A stretch of DNA of 64,000 nt. Source: Ciona intestinalis (Eukaryota > Chordata > Ascidiacea > Phlebobranchia > Cionidae). The translations under genes and the position numbers were made by a program. Of the stretch, positions 44,701 to 58,718 are shown piece after piece. The notes under the pieces were generated by a model. It was not told where the DNA came from and searched no databases. It saw nothing but the letters and a program-made list of their open reading frames with translations. The stretch's first letter is position 1. Each line of letters starts with the position of its first letter. The stretch covers positions 46,393-110,392 of the forward strand of contig NW_004190392.2 of NCBI RefSeq assembly GCF_000224145.3, in the 5' to 3' direction.

Positions 44701-45506
44701 ATAGGTAATAGAACAACCGTGTTATAGCCGTGTCCTATAAATGATTTATGGTAAAAACACTAGTTGCACAAAAAATCACAGTTGTTTTTCTATTAGTACT
44801 GTGGAGTAAGATGGATACCATTAGCACACAATAGCACAATAAATTCTGGGGCTAATTTTTTTGTTTATTACCAAATGGGACAATATAAGAGAGTAAAAAC
44901 AGTGACCATGTTACCCAAACCAGTACCTAAAACATATACTGCTAACATGAAAACGTAATGCACTATTAGGTCATGGAGAACCTCCTAGACACAGGCCTTC
45001 ACAGCTAATCTCTAAACATGTTTAACTTTCGCTTTTTATATATAGTAGTGGGGGGAGAGATGGGACACCTTTTGATTTTATTTTCTCGTCGCATTTGATA
45101 GTAAACAAAGTACAGTCCCCATCTTACTATACAATTCTAAGTTTTTTTCTATACGTAATTTTTAGGTTAACCGTTATGTATATTTTAGGTAATGCAAGAA
45201 CTCCTAGACACAGGTCTTCACAGCTGTGTACGCCAATTTGCCCAAGAGGTACACGTCATGGGGCCTCTTAACTCTCCCGAGAAGCTGCAGCGATGCAGAT
45301 TACTTTACCGCCAGATGACGCTGCTGAACCAGCAAGGGTGGCGACTTTACAACACAACAGATAACGTAAGATGGAACCAATTGAAAATAAAATCTTCTTT
45401 CACGCAATGGGACAACAGAGCGGACATAATGAACAAACAGTCTCCAATTCTATGGGAAACTGCATTTGTGAATTTCAACGTAAAAGGTCCTTGCAGGGTT
45501 TTATAA
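38746..45506 (+). CDS. Methyltransferase-like protein 24-type (Methyltransf_22) type II membrane protein
   Basis: Nine exons, 38746-38851, 40693-40722, 41137-41163, 41381-41413, 41817-41905, 42270-42474, 43478-43591, 44361-44455 and 45189-45506, all GT-AG and in phase, give 338 residues. Residues 5-21 (IVVIILIGVILILFW) form a signal anchor after a five-residue tail. The stem is encoded by three micro-exons of 30, 27 and 33 bp, all phase 1-1. The lumenal domain begins near residue 96 with DGAYDVCIEPQFW, CLMYSFGVGNDFSFDDEMA and GCEVHSFDPS. These match the conserved METTL24/Methyltransf_22 order; GxGxDFSFD and HSFDPS are the presumed SAM-fold strands. Later GGFEDTVMQELLDTGLHSCVRQ and WRLYNTTDN also fit. 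The C-terminal part is shorter than a two-domain enzyme. Substrate unknown. Known family status: putative SAM-dependent methyltransferases without firm biochemistry. Confidence 0.85.
38934..39140. repeat. Family A MITE-like element
   Basis: TAGGGTGGGATAAGGTAG at the left, with GGTAGTAAATAAAGAACATTC and GGTAATTGTTTAAAAC inside, in METTL24-like intron 1. A second, inverted copy follows at about 39,187-39,375 and a third at about 40,150-40,337. Confidence 0.6.
39187..39375. repeat. Family A MITE-like element, inverted
   Basis: Starts GGGTAAGATGAAACACC and ends GTCCCGTCTTCCCCC. The interior order (TTTAGCACATAATATTCAAA before AATGTATTGTTTACAACC) is the reverse of the neighbouring copy. Confidence 0.6.
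40150..40337. repeat. Family A MITE-like element, inverted
   Basis: AGGGAAGGGAAGACGGAACACC to GGTGTATTATCTTAGCCCACC, with the interior ATAATATCCAAATATCCTAA and TTCTTTGTTTACTTTCAAATGG. Intron 1 of the METTL24-like gene. Confidence 0.55.
42000..42245. repeat. Family C tandem repeat array
   Basis: Diverged units with ATAAGAAGAC, CATGTTATAACTCGACA and CATGAAGTATATGAAC, in inverted orientation relative to the array at 17,495-17,860. It ends right before exon 6 of the METTL24-like gene. Confidence 0.6.
44255..44340. repeat. Family B repeat copy
   Basis: GTTACAAACTTGTAACTCGTAA, GTGCACGAGGTGTATGAAACAG and GTTATAACGACTGTTGTT in the usual order, in intron 7 of the METTL24-like gene. Confidence 0.6.
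44970..45008 (+). pseudogene. Relic of a duplicated METTL24-like last exon
   Basis: Directly after a TTAG acceptor, GTCATGGAGAACCTCCTAGA and the bases that follow encode VMENLLDTGLHS and then a stop. The true last exon at 45189 begins VMQELLDTGLHSC. Homology ends at the stop. If spliced it would truncate the protein. Confidence 0.65.
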
Positions 45507-45571
45507 GTTTACGAACTTTCAAAGTCGAATGTAGGTGCATTGTCACACTAAAAGATTTCGTTATATTATAC

Positions 45572-46227
45572 TGTGTTTACGGACTTTTGGTTTCTGCCCG
45601 ATTTTTTTAAAAGAAAATATAGCGGTATATCTTTGAAAAAAAATGTTGCGTTAGCGTAAATGTTACAACTTCTGAAACTATTCGACTTACAGAAACCGAT
45701 TTTGTTCAACAATTTTAATTTCACATATATATCAAACATTTTATATTATAGAACTGTGTGATAAGGTGGGATACCTTTAGCACATAAACAAATTCTGATC
45801 GTGTTTTAAACAATTATGCTCTTTTATAGTCGCGAGGCTATTTGTATAATTCTGTAAAAAAATATTTGTTTACTGCCAGCAAACGGAACAAGGAAAGTAT
45901 GGAACTTGTATTAGCCTATTCTTTACTATGATTTGTCCAATATATTAAAATTATACTCACATTTGCAACGATGAGGTGGTCTCGATGGTTGAAATAATGA
46001 AGTATAATGCTTCTCATTCAGTAGCTTTAAGAAACGGAGTCTAACCTCTCATTTTGGCCAAAGGATATTTGAATCCACTTTGCTGATAAAGTGCTAATAA
46101 TGTAACTTGATTTTTTTTTTCGGTAAGAATCCAGGCCACCTGTTCTAACGGTCTTGACCTATACTCACTTTTACTAGTAATATACACCCAGTTTTACTAT
46201 AGCATAAANACTATACTATAGCAATAG
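45572..46227. repeat. Left copy of second gap-flanking duplication
   Basis: Nearly identical to 46278-47000, starting at TGTTTACGGACTTTTGGTTT just after the METTL24-like gene and including a family A element. Contains one isolated N at 46209. Confidence 0.8.
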
Positions 46228-46277
46228 NNNNNNNNNNNNNNNNNNNNNNNNNNNNNNNNNNNNNNNNNNNNNNNNNN
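46228..46277. other. Assembly gap of 50 N
   Basis: A run of exactly 50 N between two near-identical copies. Confidence 0.98.
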
Positions 46278-47000
46278 TGTTTACGGACTTTTGGTTTCTG
46301 CCCGAATTTTTTAAAAGAAAATATAGCGGTATATCTTTGAAAAAAATGTAGCGTTAGCGTAAATGTTACAACTTCTGAAACTATTCGACTTACAGAAACC
46401 GATTTTGTTCAACAATTTTAATTTCACATATATATCAAACATTTTTAGTTCTTAGTAATAACACACATCCCGCAATTAAGAAATAATTCGTTACAAATAC
46501 CCTTGCTTTATGGGGCCCCTAAGTTTCAGAATATTATAGAACTGTGTGATAAGGTGGGATACCTTTAGCACATAAACAAATTCTGATTATGCTCTTTTAT
46601 AGTCGCGAGGCTATTTGTATAATTCTGTAAAAAAATATTTGTTTACTGCCAGCAAACGGCACAAGGAAAGTATGGAACTTGTATTAGCCTATTCTTTACT
46701 ATGATTTGTCCAATATATTAAAATTATACTCACATTTGCAACGATGAGGTGGTCTCAATGGTTGAAATAATGAAGTATAATGCTTCTCATTCAGTAGCTT
46801 TAAGAAACGGAGTCTAAGCTCTCATTTTGGCCAAGGGATATTTGAATCCACTTTGCTGATAAAGTGCTAATAATGTAACTTGATTTTTTTTTCGGTAAGA
46901 ATCCAGGCCACCTGTTCTAACGGTCTTGACCTATACTCACTTTTACTAGTAATATACACCCAGTTTTACTATAGCATAAAACCTATACTATAGCAATAGT
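46278..47000. repeat. Right copy of second gap-flanking duplication
   Basis: Matches the left copy but carries about 90 extra bases around 46,445-46,535 and a small deletion inside the family A element, as expected of allelic indels. Confidence 0.8.
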
Positions 47001-47006
47001 ACTGTG

Positions 47007-47187
47007 TGGTAAGGTAGATACAGTTAGCACATATACTACATTTCTTAATCGTTTTAACAATTATAATAACACAATTTTAGAGTCGTAAGGTTACAGTTAT
47101 ATAATCCATTGAATGTCCTTTGTTTACTGCCAAATGGGGGAGAGAAATGAATGAAAACGTACCATCTTACCCCAACCTACTATATTA
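47007..47187. repeat. Family A MITE-like element
   Basis: GTGTGGTAAGGTAGATACAG to CGTACCATCTTACCCC, with TTTTAACAATTATAATAACA and TCCTTTGTTTACTGCCAAAT inside. Confidence 0.55.
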
Positions 47188-47787
47188 ACTTAGATACTGT
47201 CTGTACATTAAACTTAGTTCTTACAGTTACACTAACTAGAGCATAAAATCAAATAACTGTTAATAGTATCGAGCTACTGCGGAGAACTACTGTATTCTCG
47301 TCTTCTTGTTCACAACGCGACTGCGTATCTATATGCCTGCAGCCGCTTACGAGGTAAAACAGAAGCAGAATTAATAATTACCTCAACCAAAATGCTCAAG
47401 GAAACGAAGTATAATTAGGAGCGAGTGAAAATGAATTGAAAACGTCCATATAAAAACAGTAGCGCAACGGGAAAGGAATATCAAATAAATATAGTGGGAG
47501 GAATTTGAAAGTTGAATGCATAACTTGTTTTTTCTCGCGTGGCATTGACAGTCGTTATAACACGGTGTTCTGTTTCATATACACCTTGCGTGCCTGCTTA
47601 CTATAAGTTACCACATATGTAACTTTGTGGGTGTTTATTAACATTAACTTTTATAGTGATGTAATTTTTAGGCATGCTTTAAACTGCATAGACGTGTAAC
47701 AATACCACACGATGTTCTGTTGGATTAAAATTTCATGCTCTAGTTGTCATTTCAAACCAACAGCATGACGTACTAGGATTTTATTAA

Positions 47788-48323
47788 AGGGCCTAAACAC
47801 ACCCCACGTCACTTTTGTTTTTTATGGTAAATTCATAAAGCGACCGTTTTATTGATTCCAAAAATACTTTGCTTATTAAAATTGGTCCAGTATAGGCGGA
47901 GATATTCGTCCTCAAACAGTGATCTCTAGCGCTATCTTTTTTTTACTACGAGCTCCGTGATTGTGACGTAGGAACGTACTAGTCACGTGACTGATTCATT
48001 CGTAAAAGCGAAACCTGCGTTTTTTTTGTGCTTTTTTGCGTTTTTTTTGTTCTCTCGTTTTTCGCTGAAAACACTGCCTCTCGCCTTTCTGAATGAGAGC
48101 GGCCACGCTTCAACAATTTTGTTACGTGTTTGTCACGTGGGTAGTACACTTCTCAATTTTTTTCGCCACGCAACTTTCAAATCAGTTTTTTGAATTTCAC
48201 GGTGTTTGAGCTGGAATATCTTTGATTATACAGAACCGATTAAAACAAGTAAGGTGTCGTTGGAATTAGAAAAACACACTCTATCGATTAAAGCGAAGTA
48301 CATTTGGGGTGTGTTTAGGCCCT
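47788..48323. mobile_element. TTAA-flanked MITE, about 536 bp
   Basis: Perfect 19-bp terminal inverted repeats, AGGGCCTAAACACACCCCA at the left and its exact reverse complement at the right, flanked by TTAA at 47784-47787 and 48324-48327. The TTAA duplication points to a piggyBac-type mobiliser (known hallmark). A 68-codon open stretch inside (about 47,987-48,193) is T-rich and does not look like transposase. The element sequence is complete and intact-looking, suggesting recent insertion. Confidence 0.8.
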
Positions 48324-48348
48324 TTAAATCAAATTTTAAATTTTGGTT

Positions 48349-48349
48349 G

Positions 48350-48384
<35 letters not shown>
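48349..48384. repeat. (TA)n microsatellite
   Basis: An uninterrupted run of TA dinucleotides immediately before a family A element, which is consistent with a TA target site. Confidence 0.9.
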
Positions 48385-48385
<1 letters not shown>

Positions 48386-48387
<2 letters not shown>

Positions 48388-48570
48388 GATTGGAGTGAGA
48401 TTATTTATGTTTTTATTCTCTTTTATCGTCCGATTTGGTATTTTATAGAATTATAACTGTATCTTCACAACTCATAAATAGCGTTGTTGGTTGCCAAAAA
48501 ACATACTTGTATAGAAATAACGGGATATTATTTGCTAACGGTATCCATCTTACTCCACAGTATCATATAT
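48386..48570. repeat. Family A MITE-like element
   Basis: ATTGGAGTGAGATTATTTATG to ATCCATCTTACTCCACAG, with GTCCGATTTGGTA inside. Inserted at the end of a TA run. Confidence 0.5.
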
Positions 48571-48853
48571 AATGTGAATGTATAGCGTGTGTTTAATTCG
48601 CTATATGTTAAAACTGATTTAGCTTTACGATAAGCATACGAGTTAGTTTAGTTAACCACTATTGTGTTTCTTGTTTTAAAACCGCAGTTGCGAGCAGTCA
48701 AGCGGCAATAAAGCTGAGTCAAACGTGCAGAAGTTGAGTTCTGAGAATTCTGTTTCAAACTGTTGTGAAAACATGCATAGTATATACTATAGACTAACAG
48801 TATATAAGCAATAAGTCAAATAGTATATCATGTTAAGCGTTGGACTTTAGCCA

Positions 48854-48935
48854 CGAAAAAGTAAACATAAATTTAGATTTGGTACTACAGTGTTTTTTGA
48901 AGCTCTATAATTCTAAATCTATGTTTACTTTTTCG
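48854..48935. repeat. Long imperfect inverted repeat (hairpin)
   Basis: The left arm CGAAAAAGTAAACATA plus AGATTT pairs with the right arm AAATCTATGTTTACTTTTTCG. The only interruption is a five-base bulge in the left arm, and the loop is about 34 nt. Confidence 0.6.
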
Positions 48936-49679
48936 CCCTTACTGTATTTCTTTACACAAGAATCGTTCTACACTATGAGCACCAGATCAGGGTCAGACCA
49001 GCGGAATTTATTACAGTTAAAAATAGATTTGTTTCGATTATAATTATCAGACGAAATATGTTGTTACACATTTTAGCAGTCAGTTAGTTTATAACTATAC
49101 AGTCTTCACTATTAGCGTTCGAAACGCTGTCAAAATGATGTTTATTTACAGGAATTGACAATATAGGAAGACATATACGATGAAATAATTGGCTACGCTT
49201 TAGTTTAGTATTTCCGAAATGGACTGTTTAGTTACCCATACACGATTTTGGGTATTTCAGGAGACAAATATCAATGTGTGTGTTACTATAAACACATAAC
49301 AGGTTTATATCATTTATTAGCGAATGTATTGTATATTACATAAGTTAAATATTGTATCGCACATTAGTTTATAACTTTTATTCAGGCCAAGTTTAACGAC
49401 TGCAGCAATAAAATTCCCAGCAGTATATGGCGCACTCTAAGCTTGTATGTTGTAATATAGAAAGTGTATATTAGCCTATGCCTTATATATAAATCCTATA
49501 TGGCCCTATACGGCGTGCGCCTATAGTTGTATATACTATACAGTATAAAGCGAAGGTAGTAAGTCGATATTGCATTGTCCGAAATATATGATCGATTTAC
49601 GAATCAATCAATTTGAGCCCTTTTAAAAAGCGCTGTACGGGGTTTTACGTACAGTGAGCGTGAGGTGAATGTTGTGTAG

Positions 49680-49950
49680 AAATAATTTTATAATTTTGCA
49701 GTGAGCATGGAATGTGTGAATATACCATGTGTCTGGTGTATATGAAAACACCCATGTTTTAACTTAACAGTAAGCAATAGGTGTGAAAAGGCACCATGTG
49801 TGTCTGATGTATATGAAGACAACTATGTTTTAATTCAAGAACAGTGAGCATGAGGTGTATGAATACACCAACGTGTGTCTGGTGTATAAGAAGACAACCA
49901 TAGTATAACTTGACAGTAAGCATGAGGTACATAAAAACAATATACCTATA
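49680..49950. repeat. Family C tandem repeat array
   Basis: Four or so units with CAGTGAGCATGAGGTGTATGA, CACCATGTGTGTCTGGTGTAT and GAAGACAACCATG order, in inverted orientation relative to 17,495-17,860. Confidence 0.65.
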
Positions 49951-50022
49951 GTATAAAATACGTAACATGTATTTACATACGTAGTGCCTTTGCCTATAGT
50001 CTAGTCAAATAAGTCAAAAAAC

Positions 50023-53047
<3,025 letters not shown>

Positions 53048-53068
53048 TCGAATATTAGTTACGTACTG

Positions 53069-53074
53069 AATAAA
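53069..53074 (+). promoter_or_regulatory. Polyadenylation signal of sulfotransferase gene
   Basis: AATAAA 22 nt after the stop codon at 53047. Confidence 0.6.
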
Positions 53075-53088
53075 CTGAAGAAGTAATA

Positions 53089-53281
53089 CAGTAGGGTGAG
53101 GAAGATGGGACACCTTTTCATTTTATTTCTCGTCCCATTTTGTAATAAACAAAGAACATTCAAAGATTATTAAACCGTATCCTCACAACTCCCATAGACC
53201 GTTGTTAATTGTTTAAAACACGATCAGGATATTTGGATATTATGTGATAAAGTTGTCCCGTCTTTCCCCCATCCCACTATG
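53089..53281. repeat. Family A MITE-like element, well preserved
   Basis: CAGTAGGGTGAGGAAGATGG to GTCCCGTCTTTCCCCCATCC, with all the interior segments: TTGTAATAAACAAAGAACAT, ACCGTTGTTAATTGTTTAAA and CGATCAGGATATTTGGATAT. A good reference copy for the family. Confidence 0.65.
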
Positions 53282-53839
53282 TAAAAACCAACCGTTGAAA
53301 AAGTACTAAAAAACAGATTTCTACGTTTCTTTTTGGTCCAGATTTATCATTTTCGACTTGCTTTTACATTATATGTAATCTACAATTTATATTTCGTTGG
53401 TATTTTTTAAATGTTATAATTTATCATTATCATACGACTGTTTTTCCTGACTTATAATACGAGCGTGAATGTCAAAGTACAATTTTAACCTTCATTTTAC
53501 ACAAGGCCCAGACTTTGCAAGCACATAATATATATAATATACCAATGTTTTTTCGCGGTCTTTACATTTTGAAGCCAAAATAATAAAAGTCATTTTAAAG
53601 AACTGTTTGGGTTTTTCATAAGGAAAATCACTTCAACCATACATAGATATATAACATCAGTGTTTTTCGTATTTGTATTTTATTCACAGCGCTACAGGAA
53701 AGTAATTAAAGACACAGAGAGAAAAAACAGTTTATAAGAACTTGTAAATAATTTACATAAATAAACGAAAAGGTACAAAAAGCGCGAAAAGTAAAAAATT
53801 AAAGAATAAAATAATGAGCTTGCGTTGGCAGTGCGGATT

Positions 53840-54020
53840 GGCCTCTGACGTCAAAAAAATGTGACATCATAACTCGTGACGTCACAACTACGACGTCACA
53901 AGTGGTATTACGAAATATTTGAAGGGTCTAGCATCGTAAAAGATAGCAGATCTCACACGTGACACGTGGGTATACTCTGTGACGTTGCAAGTAGTAAACA
54001 GAGCGCTTTGTGACGTCATG
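53840..54020. promoter_or_regulatory. CRE cluster near the six-Cys gene
   Basis: Perfect TGACGTCA at 53846-53853, 53877-53884 and 54011-54018, with near-matches GTGACATCAT and CGACGTCA between. It overlaps the last exon and 3' flank of the minus-strand gene. Function unknown. Confidence 0.45.
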
Positions 54021-54657
54021 GACTTTAGATTGTGACGATAATGATAATAAAGTTTGGAGAAGCCCTGGAAAATAATTAGATTTTAATTCCACTCTATAAG
54101 TTCAGGCACATGAATAAATGTAACATTTATTGTCGCATGGCGGGGCAGCAACGACAGTCGTTATTACACGGGTGTTCTGTTACATATACATCTCATGTCG
54201 GCTTATACGAGTTACCACGTTTATAACCTTATGCTCTCTGTCAAGCGTTCAATAAATTGTGCGAATTTTTTTTAAAACGCATAAAAAAATTATCACACAA
54301 GCATTTTTTAGGTTTAAAAATTAAGGACTAATTTTTCTGAATATAAACGTACCTTCTGCTGATATACTGCGCTGATATCGTACTCGGGCCCCACAGTTTG
54401 GGCGGATTTCACTACAGGCACGGTGAACACGTCTGGTACAGCTCCAAGAATCTATACCAAGTTGCATACGTCTAAAAAAGCGAAAATTGGTTATTTTTGG
54501 TCGATTTTTGAGATTTTCAAAACAATGCGTATAAAGCTAACCTAGCGTACCTCGACCAAATGTGCCTTGACCATTTGTTCGCTGGAAATGCAGCTTGTGA
54601 CGTGATAAAGAGTGAGAAACATAGAATTGTGACGAGAATTGCAAATTTTGAATTCAT
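53928..54657 (-). CDS. Candidate small secreted six-cysteine protein
   Basis: Three exons, 54551-54657 (ATG at 54657), 54353-54471 and 53928-54064, with phase-consistent GT-AG junctions, give 120 residues. Residues 1-22 are a textbook signal peptide (FAILVTILCFSLFITSQA). The mature part is strongly basic with six Cys in two triplets: 47, 55 and 62 (C-x7-C-x6-C) and 112, 115 and 120 (C-x2-C-x4-C, ending in Cys). RR at 36-37 and 49-50 and KR at 95-96 are possible processing sites, and KR would separate the two Cys triplets into two chains. No family is recognised; a hormone, cytokine-like factor or antimicrobial peptide are all open. The frame stays open upstream of the chosen Met, but the hydrophobic core sits at the right distance from this Met. 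Four CRE-like sites lie in its 3' region. Confidence 0.55.
54122..54235. repeat. Family B repeat copy
   Basis: GGCGGGGCAGCAACGACAGTCG, TTACACGGGTGTTCTGTTACA and GAGTTACCACG in family B order, in intron 2 of the six-Cys gene. Confidence 0.6.
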
Positions 54658-57600
54658 CTTTTTATACCGGACTTTTTTCTTAGAAAATAACAGAAAAATT
54701 GATTTTTCGTAATTTTCTCGTAAATCTGGAAAAAGAAAGTTGGTAAATAAAACTGTACATAACATAAATGATGTATTTAATTAATCTATACCAAAATAAC
54801 ACTTTATTATGCACTTCTGTAAATCTACAAAATGCACAGTTTTAACTATAGCATCTGCCTATATCCTAAAACCCTTAGTAAAGATTTGGTCTCTGGTCGT
54901 TTTCTTGCTTTTACCTGACTAGTTGTCAGATCGTTGTTAGGTTTTTACTGAAATCTGGATCTATTTATGCGAAAATCATTTTTTCCTTTTCAGTTTTCGC
55001 GAGAAATTAAAAACAACACGCAGGGCATTTCTCTAGACTTGTTATTTTCACAACGATTCAGTGTTCGAGATAGACAGCCTGCACAGGGCGGAACTAACCG
55101 CAGTGAAGATAAAACGAAATGACTTTTTTTCTGAAACGATTTTTTATATTTTTTCTTATGTTATGTGATATAATAACTTTTTGCAGTGTGTGTTTCGGTG
55201 TAAATAGGTTATGACTCAAAATTTAGCAATAAATTATAAAACTTCTGCTTTCAAAAAATAAACGTAAAATCAAAACATCCCATTTTTGCGGTCAGGATTT
55301 TCACAGGTCATCGGGAAATTTCGGGTATTTTCGGATCCGAAATATCTTAAGTTACCCAACCCCTAGTGTGTTTATTTTTACGTCAAATTGCCCAAAAGCG
55401 TGCGAAAATTGGTCATGATTTTCATATTCGTGGTAAAAAAGTTGGGGTCGCCTGTATAATCAAAGGTCAAAGTTTTTAACTAAAGTTGAACGACCGTTTA
55501 GGGGCCGGAAACTTGAGAAAGAATTTAAATGACCGGCTAAATAAACTTCTTAAACTTTCCCGTGTAACTTACACGTTTGGTATAACCTTTATTCAGCATT
55601 ATATCCTGTTTTTCTATCATTTATTGCATTTTTAACGTTGGATATATAGTTGGGTAAGATGTTTTCAGTCTCTTTTATCGTCCTATTTGGTACTAAACAA
55701 AGAATATTTACATAAATATTATATGCCCGTATCCTCACGCCTCTAAAAGATCGTTTTTAATTGTTCAAAATGGCGATTGTAAAATGTGCGATATCATTTG
55801 CTAACGGTATCCATCTTACCCCACAGCTCTATACAATTTAAAATAAAAAAATTCAAAACTGTAAGCGTGACACCGGAAATACAATTGGGGCAGTCCGAAA
55901 TAATTGAATAATATATTTCAGTAGGGTGATGGTCCCACGTTTTATGACTCATATTTTAACACAACACGTAAGGTGTACCCAGACTGTACGAGACCTGAGT
56001 CATGCAAAAATAAATCCCATTACACTATAACCTTTCAATAAAACTAGTTTACATATTTACTAATTATTATTATGATAAATAGCAGCATAAACCGTCTTTT
56101 TAATACCCCGTAATTAGTGGTTAAATTGTGGTGTATCATAGGCTTAAGTTTCGCTTGCTTTTATATACATTGCAGCTTATTTTAGCTCTAGATTACAGAG
56201 CGGACTAAAATTACCTAAAACTGCCGGATTTAGAAATACGGTAAGCTATACGTGGTTCACTAACAGTATGCGTAAAAAGATTACGATCTGTATAAATGCC
56301 CAAAGGGGATAAAATGCACGGACAAAGTTAAAATTTTGCTCAGCTAAAAAGTAGATTCTGCAAAACGTTTAAAAATTTGTAGAAATGACATTTTTGCGGC
56401 TCGTAAGTAAAAACTAGCGATTTTACGGGAAATTTTAAAACGGTTTCGCAGGTTTTATTTCCAAATATCCATGTTTTGTGTAATTAAAGTATACAAATAG
56501 ATTGATTAACTTTTGTGGCACTTTAAAATAAATAAACATAAATACAAAAGCATTCTTATTTTCAGTAAGGAAATAAGCATATATTTTAGGCTTACAAGTT
56601 TAGAACAAAATTTTGAAAGTGTTTTGCTTAACAGGAATTATCTTATACGTGACATTAAATACCAAAACAACATAGCTAAACATGTATATACTCATAGTTA
56701 AAGCTTTTACGCTTAGAAGAAATTACTTTTACCAGCCACTAATACTAAAATATGGGGGTAGTGGAAAATTTGTGCCAATTTTATTCGAAATTTGTGGCGA
56801 AAGGCACGCTATATTATTTCGTGGAACCAAATCGGACGTGTATCTTTTATACTATCTGATTGTACGCAGCCAAAGCGTGCTATAAAGCCGCTATGATTAC
56901 ACCAAATTGATGTTAAAAAACAGTAAGCATTTGTTCAATCTGAAGTAACTTCTGCTTTTATTTTTTGCGTCATTGTAGAAATTGTGATGTAAACATATAA
57001 TATTTGTACGTTCATTGTGATTTAACAACGATGATTTGTAAGTCGTTTGTGACGTCATAAACCCGATTATGAGTTAATAATTACAGGTTTGATTGGCTCA
57101 GGATAGTTATGTCATGACCTGTAGACAGGAGATTACAAAATCTTGCTGGTATAGGCGGGCATTTTAATTAAAACGATGTTTTTCACTCGAACTGTACGGC
57201 AGCGCAGCCCTTAAACCACATTTTATATTTTGTATATAAAGTTTGCGTGTATTCTTGGGAAAAACAAGATTTGGGAAGCATTTTATTAAACTAGAAAAAT
57301 CTGCTGTATTTTCAAACCGTTCGGAGAAAAAGTGTCAGTAGCATTTATGGTAAAACGAATTCCGCTTTAAAGAACTGGAATTAAATATAGCAGAAACTAT
57401 GGCAGATATTTGTTACGTTTTTTAATTTTTGGCCTATTAACGTTTAAATGTAGCTTAACTTAATTATAAAAGGCATATAAACTAACTTTTGTTATATAAG
57501 TTTCAAACTAAGTGACAGAATTTTTGAAATATTTCTCATAGAAAATGAACAACACAAAAAACCTGTATTTATTATGCAAACTGTCTGCCTGTTTTATGAA

Positions 57601-58718
57601 ATTAATCACTGTCACATCATATCGTTACAGACATAGGCTTAACTGTCTGTCCTGACCATAAACGTACTTTGCGACTGAGAAATATTTAATCAATTTTGAA
57701 ACCTCACCCAAAATGGTGATAAAATGATACACTCAGTAATAATCTCGGTTTAGTAATGTTTTGAACACAATTATTAGAGTTTTCGTGGGAATTTTGACGT
57801 AGAGGAACACACCTTTGACCCGTAATCTGATAGTTTTGAATGCATACATGTTATGCTGCAAAAACGACATAGAATGTTGCCGCTGTTTAGCTAGGTGAGT
57901 GGTACAGTAGGTCACGGCAATTTACCTGCAAAAACGAAATCAACAAAAACTTTACCTGTAAATTAAATAAGCTATCAGATTGTAATTAAATTCTTTTAAC
58001 AGTTGGCACCACTTCGTTCTAGAAATCTCCGAATTTTGCCAAAGTTCTTTATGCCCACTGTTAAGTATATATGCGCTTGCGACTCACGAATATAGAAAAG
58101 CCGAAACATCGTAAACAAAAACAACAATTGCAAATACAAAATAGCCATAAAATGCGATTTTACACAAAAGAAAAACAAATATTTTTTTAAGTCGTCTTTA
58201 AACAATGATTCCACTTCTTCTTTTGACAAATCTTTGGACTTATTTTTCTTTATTAGAAGTTGCCTTTCTCAATATTTCATTCTAACTGGCTTGTCTGGGA
58301 TCTGAACTATGAATGCTTGTACTTTAATAGCTTCAGTTCAGTAGACCTTTTATCTGATCTGTTTTTGCTTGAATTTCTGAAACTGAACATTTCTAAATAC
58401 TGGTTAGAATAGAAAGAAACTTAGTTTTTTTTTATATAAGTTTAGCTTTAACATAGGATTAAAATTAAATATAGATTTAGCCTATATCGAATCTAAGTCT
58501 AGCCTACAATGATGTATCTTTAGTTTAGATTAAGCCTATGATGTTAAAATAACCTGGAACTACTGTATCATAACTCTTTAAGCTTGAAACTGAGTGTCTT
58601 TGAAGACTTGGTAAAACTGCAAAGGAAAAAGTTGATCCGAAATTACAAATAAATAGTGGATTACTTGACTTTCATATTAAAACAAAACTGGTTGTGTTTA
58701 AGACCATTTATTCCTGTA
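54658..58718. other. Intergenic interval, no supported gene
   Basis: A family A element lies at about 55,650-55,830. Open frames near 56,513, 56,682, 57,733 and 57,996 lack start, splice and homology support. One TGACGTCA lies at 57050-57057. Confidence 0.4.
55650..55830. repeat. Family A MITE-like element
   Basis: AGTTGGGTAAGATG to GGTATCCATCTTACCCCACAG, with GGTACTAAACAAAGAATATT and GTTTTTAATTGTTCAAAATGG inside. Confidence 0.55.

Larger units (their letters stand above)
48571..50022. other. Intergenic, upstream of sulfotransferase gene
   Basis: Holds the hairpin at 48,854-48,935 and the family C array at 49,680-49,950. No gene seen. Confidence 0.4.

Noticed and set aside
47987..48193. 68-codon frame inside the 536-bp TTAA element
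   Set aside because: Phe-rich from poly-T runs, no transposase motifs.
57996..58259. Minus-strand frame with a KEEVESLFKDDLKK stretch
   Set aside because: The acidic/basic part suggested an exon, but it runs into hydrophobic low-complexity sequence and no acceptor or partner exon is convincing.
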